Shown here in pieces: positions 8,831 to 17,233 of a stretch of DNA of 64,000 nt. The DNA comes from Arthrobacter sp. AZCC_0090 (lineage in GTDB: Bacteria; Actinomycetota; Actinomycetes; Actinomycetales; Micrococcaceae). The stretch's first letter is position 1. Each line of letters starts with the position of its first letter. The notes beneath the pieces were generated by a model that did no database searches, had not been told where the DNA came from, and saw nothing but the letters and a program-made list of their open reading frames with translations. The stretch lies in contig NZ_JACHEE010000006.1 in NCBI RefSeq assembly GCF_014207375.1, forward strand, positions 1-64,000, given 5' to 3'. A program made the translations under genes and the position numbers.

Positions 8831-10096
8831 ATGACACAGGCGGGACGCCAGGGTTCACCACGTAACAGTTCGGGACGAAACGGTTCCGGACGCAACGAGT
8901 CGCAAGACTCAGGCCGCAGCAATGCAGGCCGTAGCGGCGCTGGCCGGACAGGAGGCAGCGGCTTCGGCGCCGGCCGCGGAGGCGCAAGCCGTGCAGGCGG
9001 CGCCTCCGGAGGCAGCAAGCGCAGCTTCTCCCCGGGCGGAGACCGCCCCTTCAAGCCAACCCGTCCGCGTGAAGAGCGCCCCTTCGATCCGGACAACCCC
9101 ACCACGGCGGGCGGCTACGGGCGTCGTGAAGACACTGGCCGCCAAGATCCCAGGCCGGCGAAGGCGCCCCGCAAGCCCGGTTCCAACAAGCCCGGCTTCG
9201 GTAAGGCCCCGGGCACGCCCGGCGCTTTGAAGCCCAAGGCCAGCAACAAGAAACAGTACGCTTCCCGCGCCTTCGGCAGTGAGCGCTTCGGCCAGAACCT
9301 TGGCCCGATCCGCAAGCCCCGAGGACGCCGCGGAGAAGTGGCGCAGTCCGAGCAGCACGATGCCGATGGCGTGCGACTGCAGAAGGTCATGGCCCAGGCC
9401 GGCGTGGCTTCCCGCCGCGTGTGCGAGGAAATGATCCAGGAAGGCCGCGTCGAGGTCAACGGCCAGCTCACCACCGAGCTTGGCATGCGCGTGGACCCCA
9501 CGTCGGCTGTGATCCACGTCGACGGCATCCGCATCCAGCTCGATGACACCATGCTCTACATGGTGTTCAACAAGCCCAAGGGCGTTGTCTCCACGATGGA
9601 GGATCCCGAGGGCCGTCCCTGCATTAGCGACTTCCTCAAGTCCGCCAAGAACAAGGGCGAGCGTCTCTTCCACGTCGGCCGTCTTGACGTCGCCACCGAG
9701 GGCCTGCTTCTGCTGACCAACGACGGCGAACTCGCCAACCGCTTGACGCACCCTTCCTATGAGGTGCCCAAGACGTACCTGGTACAGGTACGCGGTCCGT
9801 TCCCGCAGGGCGTCGGCGCGCAGTTGAAGGCCGGCATCGAGCTCGAAGACGGCATCGCTTCTGTCGACTCCTTCAAGCTCGTGGATTCCACTCCAGGCCA
9901 CGTGCTGATCGAGGTTGTGCTGCACTCCGGCAAGAACCGTATTGTCCGCCGCTTGTTCGAAGCCGTCGGTTTCCCCGTGCTGCGCCTCGTGCGCGTCAAG
10001 ATCGGTCCCATCGGCCTGGGTGACCAGCGCCAGGGCAGCATCCGCAACCTCGGGAAGCAGGAAGTCGGACACCTCCTGGCCTCCGTAGGACTGTAG
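8831..10096 (+). CDS. Pseudouridine synthase, RluB/RsuA family, with a long disordered N-terminus
   Basis: I start at the ATG at 8831 behind AAAAGGAC, giving 421 residues. Residues 1 to about 178 are low-complexity, rich in Gly, Arg, Ser and Asn with repeated GR/SG motifs, then Pro/Lys-rich. An S4 RNA-binding domain follows (VRLQKVMAQAGVASRRVCEE), then the catalytic domain with the RsuA/RluB motif RLFHVGRLDVATEGLLLLTNDG, where the Asp is catalytic. The enzyme isomerises uridine in ribosomal RNA; the position cannot be read from the sequence. The operon position after scpB and before cmk/der matches actinobacteria (Rv1711). Confidence 0.9.
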   Translation: MTQAGRQGSPRNSSGRNGSGRNESQDSGRSNAGRSGAGRTGGSGFGAGRGGASRAGGASGGSKRSFSPGGDRPFKPTRPREERPFDPDNPTTAGGYGRREDTGRQDPRPAKAPRKPGSNKPGFGKAPGTPGALKPKASNKKQYASRAFGSERFGQNLGPIRKPRGRRGEVAQSEQHDADGVRLQKVMAQAGVASRRVCEEMIQEGRVEVNGQLTTELGMRVDPTSAVIHVDGIRIQLDDTMLYMVFNKPKGVVSTMEDPEGRPCISDFLKSAKNKGERLFHVGRLDVATEGLLLLTNDGELANRLTHPSYEVPKTYLVQVRGPFPQGVGAQLKAGIELEDGIASVDSFKLVDSTPGHVLIEVVLHSGKNRIVRRLFEAVGFPVLRLVRVKIGPIGLGDQRQGSIRNLGKQEVGHLLASVGL

Positions 10097-10099
10097 GGC

Positions 10100-11206
10100 A
10101 TGTCGGCATTCCACTCGCACGGCCGGGGCCACCTTGACGGCCCGGTGGTCGTTTTCGGCACCGGCCTGCTCGGCGCCAGCATCGGTCTCGGCCTGCGTGG
10201 CCGGGGTGTCTCCGTGTTCCTTTCAGACCCCTCGCCGACCAACCAGGCCGTGGCCGTGGATATCGGTGCGGGCCGGCCTCTGTCCGAGCTCGAGGGCTCT
10301 CCCCAGCTGGTGGTTGTTGCCGCGCCGCCGGACGTAACGGCCGACGTCGTTCAGCGTGCCCTGGGTGAATACCCAGAGGCCGTTGTAGTGGATATTGCCA
10401 GCGTCAAGCTGGCAATCCAGGCTGATCTCCGGGGTCGTGGAGTGGACATGTCCCGTTACGTCGGGACACACCCGATGGCGGGGCGCGAGAAGTCGGGGCC
10501 AGTTGCGGCCCGTGGCGAGCTCTTCACGTCCATGCCCTGGGTCCTGTGTCCGTCCGAGGAGACCAGCGCCGACGCGCTTCAGACCGCACGTTCCCTCGCC
10601 GGTGATCTAGGGGCAATAGTCTCCCAATTTACGGCGGAGGAGCACGATGAAGCCGTTGCTTTGGTATCGCATTTGCCGCAGGTGATGTCGTCGCTTCTCG
10701 CCAGCCGTCTGCAGGGAACGCCGCTTCACGCGCTGTCCCTGGCCGGCAACGGGCTGCGGGACACCACCAGGATTGCTGCCAGCGATCCCACCCTCTGGGT
10801 GCAGATCCTAGGCAACAACGCGGCCAAGATGGTGGACATCCTCCATGGGGTCCGCGAGGACCTCAACCGTTTGATCGGTACCTTGGAAGATCCCAGCGCC
10901 CCGGGTGCCCGCCTGGACCTTGCCCAGCTCATCAGCGAGGGCAACGCCGGGCAGGCCAGGATCCCGGGCAAGCATGGCGGACCCCCGCAGGCATATTCAT
11001 GGCTTACAGTTCTGGTAGACGACAGGCCCGGGCAGATCGCTAGGCTACTGACGGAGATCGGTGAGATCGGCGTCAATGTCGAAGACCTCCGCCTGGATCA
11101 CTCGTCCGGGCAGAACGTTGGCATGGTGGAACTTTCCGTTATGCCCAACAAGCATGACCTCCTTGTTGAAGCCTTGACCGACCGTGGATGGCGGGTACTC
11201 CAGTAA
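10100..11206 (+). CDS. tyrA: Prephenate dehydrogenase with C-terminal ACT domain
   Basis: 368 residues beginning 3 bp after the previous gene. The Rossmann fold is at residues 13-40 (VVFGTGLLGASIGLGLRG), and the conserved His lies in YVGTHPMAGREKSG. From about residue 295 an ACT domain (SWLTVLVDDRPGQIARLLTEI) suggests allosteric control, probably by tyrosine. It oxidatively decarboxylates prephenate to 4-hydroxyphenylpyruvate. Arogenate dehydrogenase activity cannot be excluded. Stop and next start overlap by one base (TAATG). Confidence 0.93.
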   Translation: MSAFHSHGRGHLDGPVVVFGTGLLGASIGLGLRGRGVSVFLSDPSPTNQAVAVDIGAGRPLSELEGSPQLVVVAAPPDVTADVVQRALGEYPEAVVVDIASVKLAIQADLRGRGVDMSRYVGTHPMAGREKSGPVAARGELFTSMPWVLCPSEETSADALQTARSLAGDLGAIVSQFTAEEHDEAVALVSHLPQVMSSLLASRLQGTPLHALSLAGNGLRDTTRIAASDPTLWVQILGNNAAKMVDILHGVREDLNRLIGTLEDPSAPGARLDLAQLISEGNAGQARIPGKHGGPPQAYSWLTVLVDDRPGQIARLLTEIGEIGVNVEDLRLDHSSGQNVGMVELSVMPNKHDLLVEALTDRGWRVLQ

Positions 11207-11919
11207 TGACACGTGACCTCTTCGGCCCGGAGACCGTAGTACGCCCGGGCAAGCCACTCGTGGTCGCCATCGACGGGCCGTCCGGCTCCGGCAAATCCAG
11301 CGTCAGCAAGGAAGTTGCCCGACGCTTGAAACTCGCCTATCTGGACACGGGCGCGATGTACCGTGCGTTGACCTGGTATTGCCTCAAGACCGGCATCGAC
11401 CTCACGGACGGTGCCGCCGTCGAGCAAGCCTCAAAGGACCTGCCGCTGGAACTTAGCACCAGTTCCAACGCCGAATACGTGAGCGTGGCCGGCGTGGACA
11501 TCACGGAGGAAATCCGCGAGCCCAGGATTTCGTCGTCCGTTAGTGCAGTGGCCACCACCTTGGGTGCTCGCAACGAACTGATTCGTCGCCAGCGCCAGCT
11601 GATCGAACAGCACCACCGCCGCATGGTGGTGGAAGGCCGGGACATCACCACCGTCGTCGCGCCCAATGCGGAGGTCCGCATGCTGCTGACCGCCAGCGAG
11701 GAAGCCCGGCTGCGGCGCCGCGGCCTCCAGCTCGGCGGAACGCAGAGCAAAGAGCAATTGGCGGCCCAAGTGATCCACCGCGACGCCAAGGACTCAACTG
11801 TGGTGAACTTCACCCAAGCGGCCGACGGCGTCGTCACTCTGGATTCCTCTTATCTTGACTTCGAGGAAACGGTCGAAACGGCCCTGAGCATTGTGGGCAA
11901 GGTCATCTACGGTGACTGA
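11206..11919 (+). CDS. cmk: Cytidylate kinase
   Basis: 237 residues from the ATG at 11206, which shares a base with the tyrA stop. The P-loop IDGPSGSGKSSVSK is near residue 25, LAYLDTGAMYRALT binds CMP, and VVEGRDITTVVAPNAEVRMLLTAS is the typical nucleoside-binding core. It phosphorylates CMP and dCMP. It overlaps the following acyltransferase gene by 8 bp. Confidence 0.95.
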   Translation: MTRDLFGPETVVRPGKPLVVAIDGPSGSGKSSVSKEVARRLKLAYLDTGAMYRALTWYCLKTGIDLTDGAAVEQASKDLPLELSTSSNAEYVSVAGVDITEEIREPRISSSVSAVATTLGARNELIRRQRQLIEQHHRRMVVEGRDITTVVAPNAEVRMLLTASEEARLRRRGLQLGGTQSKEQLAAQVIHRDAKDSTVVNFTQAADGVVTLDSSYLDFEETVETALSIVGKVIYGD

Positions 11920-12574
11920 AACCCGACTCCCGGCACGGTGGACCAAAATCTGGAGCCGGCCAGTTGGCTGGCTGTTGGACCATGTCCTGTACCGGACTGC
12001 GGTAACCGGGCGCTCCAACGTTCCTAAGTCGGGTCCGGTCATTTTCGCGGGCAACCACATCAGCTTCCTGGATGGGCCGGTGATGTTCGGCGCTGCTCCG
12101 CGGCCCATGCACATCCTGGTCAAGAAGGAGATGTTCAAGGGATTCCTGGGGCGGGTGCTTCGTGCATCGGGGCAGATTTCCGTCGACCGTTCCGGCGACC
12201 GTGCGGCGCTCCAGCTCGGAAAGCAAGTGCTCGACGCCGGCCGTTGCGTCGGGATTCTCCCTGAAGGAACGCGGGGGAGCGGCACAGCCGGCACCATCAG
12301 TAACGGAGTAGCGTGGCTCGCGCTGATGTCCGGAGCCACGGTCATTCCCGTGGCAATCCTCGGAACCCGGATCGGAGACGAACACCGCGACTCCATCCCG
12401 AGGCTGCGCCGCCGTCTGCACGTCAGTTTCGGGGCTCCCTTCAATGTGACCCGCAGAAATGGCGAGTCGGGGCGTGTTTCAATGGACAGGGCGGCTGCGG
12501 AGATCCGCGCTGCGCTGGCTGGACACGTCCAGGATGCCGTCAAGACCACCGGTCAGTCCCTTCCGGGGGACTAA
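11912..12574 (+). CDS. Lysophospholipid acyltransferase (PlsC-like)
   Basis: 220 residues from the GTG at 11912, overlapping the cmk stop. The acyltransferase motifs are FAGNHISFLDGPVM (the HX4D catalytic motif) and GILPEGTRGSG (glycerophosphate binding). It probably acylates 1-acyl-glycerol-3-phosphate at the membrane during phospholipid synthesis. A second PlsC-like gene lies at 36393-37118. Its place between cmk and der is common in Arthrobacter relatives. Confidence 0.88.
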   Translation: MTETRLPARWTKIWSRPVGWLLDHVLYRTAVTGRSNVPKSGPVIFAGNHISFLDGPVMFGAAPRPMHILVKKEMFKGFLGRVLRASGQISVDRSGDRAALQLGKQVLDAGRCVGILPEGTRGSGTAGTISNGVAWLALMSGATVIPVAILGTRIGDEHRDSIPRLRRRLHVSFGAPFNVTRRNGESGRVSMDRAAAEIRAALAGHVQDAVKTTGQSLPGD

Positions 12575-12653
12575 TACACCGGCCCACAGCCAATGCAGCA
12601 CCGCCAAGAAGAAGTAGCCGGGACGCCGGCAGATCACCACTAAGGAAAGTGCA

Positions 12654-14204
12654 ATGAGCGATACGACTCAAAAATCCGGCAACATCGGAGCCGGCGACGA
12701 CGAATACACGCCCACCGGCACCGACCAGGTGGCTGAAAACCTCGCCGCCCTGGACGACGATGAAGCCGAACTCCGCGCGGCCTCCCTCCGGGCAGGCCTG
12801 GAAGACTACGATCTCGACGAGGACGACGCCGCCCTGCTGAGCGGGCTCTACGACGATGAAGGCGAAGACGGTCCGCTCAAGCTGGACCCGGTGCTGGCCA
12901 TCATTGGTCGACCCAACGTCGGCAAGTCCACACTGGTGAACCGAATCCTCGGACGCCGCGAGGCCGTCGTCGAGGACACCCCGGGCGTTACCCGTGACCG
13001 TGTCATGTACTCGGCACACTGGAACGGCCGCAACTTCACGCTGGTGGACACCGGCGGCTGGGAGCACGACGCCAGGGGCATTCACGCCCGTGTCGCAGAG
13101 CAGGCCGAGATGGCCGTGGAACTCGCTGACGCCGTGCTCTTCGTGGTGGACTCCGCCGTCGGCGCCACTGCCACGGACGAAGGCGTCATGAAGATGCTGC
13201 GCAGGTCCAAGAAGCCGGTCATCATGGTGGCCAACAAGGTGGATGACTTTGCGCAGGAAGCCGACTCGGCTGCGCTCTGGGGCCTTGGCTTCGGCGAACC
13301 GTACCCGGTGTCCGCCCTGCACGGCCGTGGCGTTGCCGACCTCCTGGACCACGTCATGGACACCCTGCCCGAGTTTTCCACGGTAGAAGGTGTTGAGCGC
13401 TCCGGCGGCCCCCGCCGCATTGCCCTCATCGGGCGTCCGAACGTCGGCAAGTCCTCCTTGCTGAACAAGCTGGCGGGCTCTGAGCGCGTTGTGGTGGATA
13501 CTCTCGCCGGGACCACCCGCGACCCCGTGGACGAGTTCATCGAACTCGGTGGCCGTACGTGGCGCTTCGTGGACACCGCAGGCATCCGCCGACGCCAGCA
13601 CATGGCCCAGGGCGCAGACTTCTACGCCTCCCTGCGTACGCAGGCCGCGCTCGAAAAAGCGGAGGTCGCCGTCGTGCTCCTCGCCGTCGACGAGGTCCTG
13701 AGTGAGCAGGACGTCCGCATCCTGCAGCTCGCCATTGAGTCGGGACGCGCGCTGGTGCTCGCGTTTAACAAGTGGGATCTGCTCGACGACGAACGTCGCC
13801 GGTACCTTGAACGTGAAATCGAGCAGGACCTGGCCCACGTGGAGTGGGCGCCGCGCGTCAACATCTCCGCCAAAACCGGTTGGCACAAGGACCGTCTGGT
13901 GCCCGCTCTGGATCTTGCTTTGGAGAGCTGGGACAAGCGCATCCCCACGGGACGCCTCAACGCGTTCCTGGGCGAGCTCGTGGCTGCCCACCCGCACCCG
14001 GTCCGCGGCGGCAAGCAGCCCCGCATCCTGTTCGGCACCCAGGCATCCAGCCGTCCGCCGAAGTTCGTGCTGTTCACTACGGGCTTCCTGGACCCCGGAT
14101 ACCGCCGATTCATCACTCGCCGCCTGCGCGAGACCTTTGGCTTCGATGGCACCCCTATCGAGGTCAACATGCGCGTCCGTGAAAAGCGCGGCAAGAAGCG
14201 CTAA
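12654..14204 (+). CDS. der: Ribosome biogenesis GTPase Der (EngA)
   Basis: 516 residues with two tandem GTPase domains: G1 motifs GRPNVGKST at about 85 and GRPNVGKSS at about 260, each with DTGG/DTAG G3 and NKVD/NKWD G4 motifs. A C-terminal KH-like domain ends in [10 protein letters not shown]. It acts in 50S subunit assembly. Residues 1-80 form an acidic extension ([28 protein letters not shown]) found in actinobacterial Der proteins. The start follows AAGGAAAGTGCA. Confidence 0.96.
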   Translation: MSDTTQKSGNIGAGDDEYTPTGTDQVAENLAALDDDEAELRAASLRAGLEDYDLDEDDAALLSGLYDDEGEDGPLKLDPVLAIIGRPNVGKSTLVNRILGRREAVVEDTPGVTRDRVMYSAHWNGRNFTLVDTGGWEHDARGIHARVAEQAEMAVELADAVLFVVDSAVGATATDEGVMKMLRRSKKPVIMVANKVDDFAQEADSAALWGLGFGEPYPVSALHGRGVADLLDHVMDTLPEFSTVEGVERSGGPRRIALIGRPNVGKSSLLNKLAGSERVVVDTLAGTTRDPVDEFIELGGRTWRFVDTAGIRRRQHMAQGADFYASLRTQAALEKAEVAVVLLAVDEVLSEQDVRILQLAIESGRALVLAFNKWDLLDDERRRYLEREIEQDLAHVEWAPRVNISAKTGWHKDRLVPALDLALESWDKRIPTGRLNAFLGELVAAHPHPVRGGKQPRILFGTQASSRPPKFVLFTTGFLDPGYRRFITRRLRETFGFDGTPIEVNMRVREKRGKKR

Positions 14205-14331
14205 TTGAGACGCGCATCACACTCGATGCCAGCCAAGGTGTCATTGAGAACCTCGAACATCGTGTAAGCTTTTTGAGGTGGTTCGGCCGGACTGCTTAGG
14301 TGAAAATCTAGGCGGAGAACGGCAGAACTGA

Positions 14332-14405
<74 letters not shown>

Positions 14406-14424
14406 CCGCAAGGTATCGATAACG

Positions 14425-14456
14425 AAGTCCCGGGAACCTAAGGGTTCCCGGGACTT
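14425..14456 (+). terminator. Terminator after tRNA-Pro
   Basis: A perfect 14-bp stem (14425-14438 with 14443-14456) closes a TAAG loop 20 bp after the tRNA. CTGCGTTT follows. Confidence 0.85.
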
Positions 14457-14483
14457 CTGCGTTTAAGGGGGCCCGACCGCGCC

Positions 14484-14684
14484 GTCCTGACCTTGTTTGA
14501 AGGGCCAGAGCTTTGAAACGACGTGACTCGCCGTGTCGTGAGCGACTTCCCAACCAAAGAACGTCAGGACCGTGCATGCATCGGGCCGCACGCGATTCTG
14601 CTGGATCATCTGCTTTGGCAAGTCCCGGCACACCGGAATCACGCGGTGAGCGCCGTCGGGGAGCGGAATGATCCAGCAGAATCG
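14484..14684. repeat. Two adjacent inverted-repeat pairs (REP-like element)
   Basis: Pair A: 14484-14499 and 14555-14570 are 16-bp reverse complements with two mismatches. Pair B: 14593-14609 and 14668-14684 are perfect 17-bp reverse complements (CGATTCTGCTGGATCAT and its complement) around a 58-bp loop. Each would form a long-loop cruciform or RNA hairpin. No transposase is associated, so a REP/MITE-like element is the simplest reading. Confidence 0.6.
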
Positions 14685-14712
14685 ACGTCGTCTGAGGAAG
14701 AAACACTCACTT

Positions 14713-14748
14713 CCAGAGCCAGCGCCAGAGCCAGAGCCAGAGCCAGAG
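14713..14748. repeat. CCAGAG hexamer tandem array
   Basis: Six consecutive hexamers, CCAGAG with the second unit CCAGCG, form a short microsatellite directly after the inverted repeats. It is likely length-variable between strains by slippage. It does not lie in a recognised gene. Confidence 0.85.
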
Positions 14749-14902
14749 ACACCTAATTTGCACCCCCAACTGCACCTATTGGGCAATTCCGAGGGGATAT
14801 GACGGCAGGCTGTTAGTTGCACCTGGTATATCGGAGGTTGAGTAAGCGTAGGGTATGGCCGGCACAGACGGCGATGGTCTTGTCGGCCGTCATTCCTGGC
14901 TA

Positions 14903-15064
14903 TTAGGTGCTCATGCCGTCTTCATCGTTTTGTTGGAGGCTTGTGCGGAGGTTTGGTAGATCCTTCGATGCCAGGAAGTTGGCTCCCTTCATGTTGTTCG
15001 CCCATGCTGCTCCGTCGACGCTCTGATCTTTCCAGACACGGTCATCGGGTTCGCTGTGACTCAC
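14903..15064 (-). CDS. Possible small protein of unknown function (53 aa)
   Basis: A GTG at 15064 opens a 53-residue frame beginning MSHSEPDDRVWKDQSVDG and ending NDEDGMST, closed by TAA-TAG. The composition is hydrophilic and protein-like, unlike the Arg/Ser/Cys-rich shadow frames around it. I see no clear ribosome site and no family match. It could be a remnant of the 3' end of a broken gene. Low certainty. Confidence 0.22.
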   Translation of the reverse strand: MSHSEPDDRVWKDQSVDGAAWANNMKGANFLASKDLPNLRTSLQQNDEDGMST

Positions 15065-15191
15065 GTTCACGTGTTCAGGGATGCCACAGTGCCGTATTCA
15101 CGCCTCGCATTGTTTCTCATCCAAATTGGAACCGTGCGTTGATCGGCTGCGATTCTGTCCGGGATAAATTACGTTTCCATTCGAAAGCGGT

Positions 15192-15220
15192 CCAAGCTGA
15201 AGCTGGCAGCCTCAGCTTGG
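15192..15220 (-). terminator. Hairpin at the end of the six-gene minus-strand operon
   Basis: CCAAGCTGA (15192-15200) pairs with TCAGCTTGG (15212-15220), with a further imperfect GC-rich extension inward. It overlaps the stop codon of the last gene and is the likely transcript end. Confidence 0.6.
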
Positions 15221-15466
15221 CCCTGTCATGCGCCGAATGCCTACGAAAAGGATCAGCGTCAGGTAAATCCAGATAGAAGAGAAGACGGTCAACCCGTCCT
15301 GTTGACTTGCCGTCAATTGCAAGGGTTCAGCGAAAAGTGTCGACGCTGCACGAGCTGCTAGCCCAGGTAGGGCGCAGGCTGTCATCAGTGCGAAAAGCTT
15401 GAGCGAGCGAAGATATATGCTGACGACCAGCCATCCTAGGATGAGGCCCCATGTGGGCAACTGCAC
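15212..15466 (-). CDS. Small hydrophobic membrane protein, unknown function
   Basis: 84 residues from a GTG at 15466, 32 bp after the permease gene, so it is the last gene of the operon. Hydrophobic segments lie at about 5-32 (LILGWLVVSIY and LFALMTACALPG) and 62-78 (VFSSIWIYLTLILFVGI), suggesting two or three membrane passes. No family is recognised. In export or bacteriocin operons such a last small membrane protein can be an immunity or accessory subunit; that is inference. No strong ribosome site is seen. Confidence 0.55.
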   Translation of the reverse strand: MQLPTWGLILGWLVVSIYLRSLKLFALMTACALPGLAARAASTLFAEPLQLTASQQDGLTVFSSIWIYLTLILFVGIRRMTGPS

Positions 15467-15498
15467 GGTTCATGCACCAACTTTCGATTTCTTAGGCA

Positions 15499-16623
15499 TC
15501 AGTTCCGTCCTCGAAGGCTGTCTGAAACTGGAAGCAGGCGAAGCCATAGCCATCCGATCGCCGGGACGACCAAAAGCAGGAACACAAGGGAGGCATAGTC
15601 GAGCAACGACAATTCCGCGGCGACTGGGTTAGCTCGCAAGAGACACAGACCTGCGATTGTGGCTCCGGTGCCTCCGAAAATGGCCGGTCCCCAGACAGTC
15701 ACGGCCGACTCAATGACCAGCATTACCGCCAGTTGTGGTTCCTTCAGCCCGAGAACCCGATAGAGAGCAAAATCTTGCTTGCGTGCCCCCCACCGCCCGA
15801 GTGCAAGCGACAACAAGAGCGCGAATCCTAAATAGGGGCCGATCTTGGACGGACGGCTATCGAGTTCTTGCTGGGGAGTCAGTTGCAATTGGTCGAGGGA
15901 ATAGAAGGGTCGCACGAAAACCGGCGACGGGCTAAACCAGCTCGCTAGGACGGAACGCACCTTCTCGACCGCGCCGGATTCGCTCTCAACGAGACACTCT
16001 GCAACAGTCTCGGTCGGGGAGGCAGCGTAGACGGCAGCTGATTCGAACCGGTCGCTCCGAGGCGATACGGGCAAGACCTGCTGAATTTCCAGGTTCGCGC
16101 TCGGATTGTGACTTGAGCTGGCTGGCACTAAGGGGACCGTTGACCCTCTAACAAGTCCAAGTCGAGAAGCCAGCGCATTGCCAATGGCTACACCTGTGAG
16201 CTTCGGACTGTCTGGCCAAACGATTTGAAGCCAAGACGGACTGGCGGACAGAAGAAGCAGGTTGTTTCGGGGATCCAGCGAAGTATGGATAATTTCTGAT
16301 GAGGCCACTCCGCCGGCCCGGAGTACACCTTCGACGCTGGCTAGCCGCTCGCACGCCTGTGAAGACATTGGCGATCGGTCCTGAGTCGTGACCACCAGGA
16401 CGTTCACCCCACGAAGAAGTTGTCTGCTGGCGCGTTCTGATATTCCAGTGACGTCTAAGTGAGTAGCCAGGACGACGGACCCTCCGACCAGAAGGCTCAC
16501 GACGACCGAGACTACTGCTCGAAGCCGGGGACCGAGGGAATTTGCTATTGATTCCGTTGAGACTGAGCGGGCGGAGAAACCTGACCGGTGCGGAGGCCAG
16601 TTTTTTCGTGGCCTAGTTGACAT
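15499..16623 (-). CDS. ABC transporter permease, MacB/FtsX-like
   Basis: 374 residues from the ATG at 16623, which overlaps the ATPase gene by 11 bp (the longer frame to 16761 lies within the ATPase). TM1 is at about 34-54 (AVVSVVVSLLVGGSVVLATHL), followed by about 220 extracytoplasmic residues. Three C-terminal helices follow (IGPYLGFALLLSLAL, LAVMLVIESAVTVWGPAIF and YASLVFLLLVVPAIGWLWLRLL). This 1+3 topology is that of MacB/FtsX/LolC permeases, which move substrates or force across the envelope rather than import nutrients. The sequence is divergent; I recognise it by topology and the LALGRWGARKQDFALYRVLG loop before the third helix. Confidence 0.78.
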   Translation of the reverse strand: MSTRPRKNWPPHRSGFSARSVSTESIANSLGPRLRAVVSVVVSLLVGGSVVLATHLDVTGISERASRQLLRGVNVLVVTTQDRSPMSSQACERLASVEGVLRAGGVASSEIIHTSLDPRNNLLLLSASPSWLQIVWPDSPKLTGVAIGNALASRLGLVRGSTVPLVPASSSHNPSANLEIQQVLPVSPRSDRFESAAVYAASPTETVAECLVESESGAVEKVRSVLASWFSPSPVFVRPFYSLDQLQLTPQQELDSRPSKIGPYLGFALLLSLALGRWGARKQDFALYRVLGLKEPQLAVMLVIESAVTVWGPAIFGGTGATIAGLCLLRANPVAAELSLLDYASLVFLLLVVPAIGWLWLRLLPVSDSLRGRN

Positions 16624-17233
16624 CGTGCACTGCTGGCTGGAGGGTGATGACCAGGTCGGCCCTAGCTGAGACGTACTCGTCGTGGGTGGCCACAACGACA
16701 AGGGAACCGCTAGATACGGCAGCTCGAAGTCCATCGCACACGGCCCCTCGCGCATGTGCATCGAGCGCTGCGGTTGGCTCGTCGGCTAACACGAGTTCGC
16801 CGGCGCACGCAATTGAACGGGCCACAGCAACCCTTTGGCGCTCACCACCTGAAAGCGAAAACCCACGTTTGCGCATCAGATGGCCGATCCCGAGCGAATG
16901 CGCGGCACCAAGACTTACGCGCATTGACGACGTCGCATCCAATCCTTTTGACAAAGGACCCAGCATGATGTTTGCGCTTACGGTTCGATGAGCCAGTATT
17001 GGTGCCGATTGAACGATCCAGTCGACGCTCATCCTGTCGGAAAAGCCAGACATTGCAAAACTGCCATCAGTCGGCTCTATTTGCCCTGCCAGTATGGAAA
17101 GGAGGGTGGTCTTCCCAGCTCCCGAGGGACCCCTGACGGCAATGAAGCCGGGGCCTACCAGCGAGGCATCAATCCCCGCCAGCACCTGCCTTGAACCATA
17201 GGATTTGGACACCCTGATGAGATCTATTCGCAC
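16613..17233 (-). CDS. ABC transporter ATPase, LolD/MacB type
   Basis: 206 residues from a GTG at 17233, with GGAG 8 nt upstream; it overlaps the gene before by 10 bp. Walker A GPSGAGKT is at 35-42, the Q-loop is in IVQSAP, the signature LSGGERQ at 127-133, Walker B ELVLADEP at 146-153, and the switch His in ATHDE. The compact size and sequence fit the MacB/LolD group (also used in lactococcin-972-group exporters). It pairs with the permease just downstream. Confidence 0.92.
   Translation of the reverse strand: MRIDLIRVSKSYGSRQVLAGIDASLVGPGFIAVRGPSGAGKTTLLSILAGQIEPTDGSFAMSGFSDRMSVDWIVQSAPILAHRTVSANIMLGPLSKGLDATSSMRVSLGAAHSLGIGHLMRKRGFSLSGGERQRVAVARSIACAGELVLADEPTAALDAHARGAVCDGLRAAVSSGSLVVVATHDEYVSARADLVITLQPAVHDVN

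Larger units (their letters stand above)
14457..15191. other. Non-coding accessory stretch behind the tRNA
   Basis: No intact gene is convincing in this stretch. It holds two inverted-repeat pairs (14484-14684), a CCAGAG hexamer array (14713-14748), a TTGCACC-containing stretch around 14758-14825 and one doubtful small ORF (14903-15064, minus). The texture suggests debris of mobile or repeat DNA behind the tRNA, but no transposase or integrase is recognisable. Confidence 0.5.

Noticed and set aside
12540-13997. 485-codon minus-strand frame opposite der
   Set aside because: Antisense shadow of the GTPase gene.
14758-14900. Remnant insertion sequence end (TTGCACC repeats, short antisense frame beginning MTADKTIAVCAGHTL)
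   Set aside because: The texture suggests a transposase tail, but I could not match it to a family and saw no matching inverted end, so no element is claimed.
14941-15276. Plus-strand 111-codon frame
   Set aside because: Cys/Arg/Ser-rich, runs over the operon terminator and the small membrane protein gene, and lacks a ribosome site.
15499-16761. Longer 420-codon start for the permease
   Set aside because: The extra 46 codons lie inside the ATPase gene in another frame and read as shadow sequence; the ATG at 16623 overlaps the ATPase stop in the usual way.
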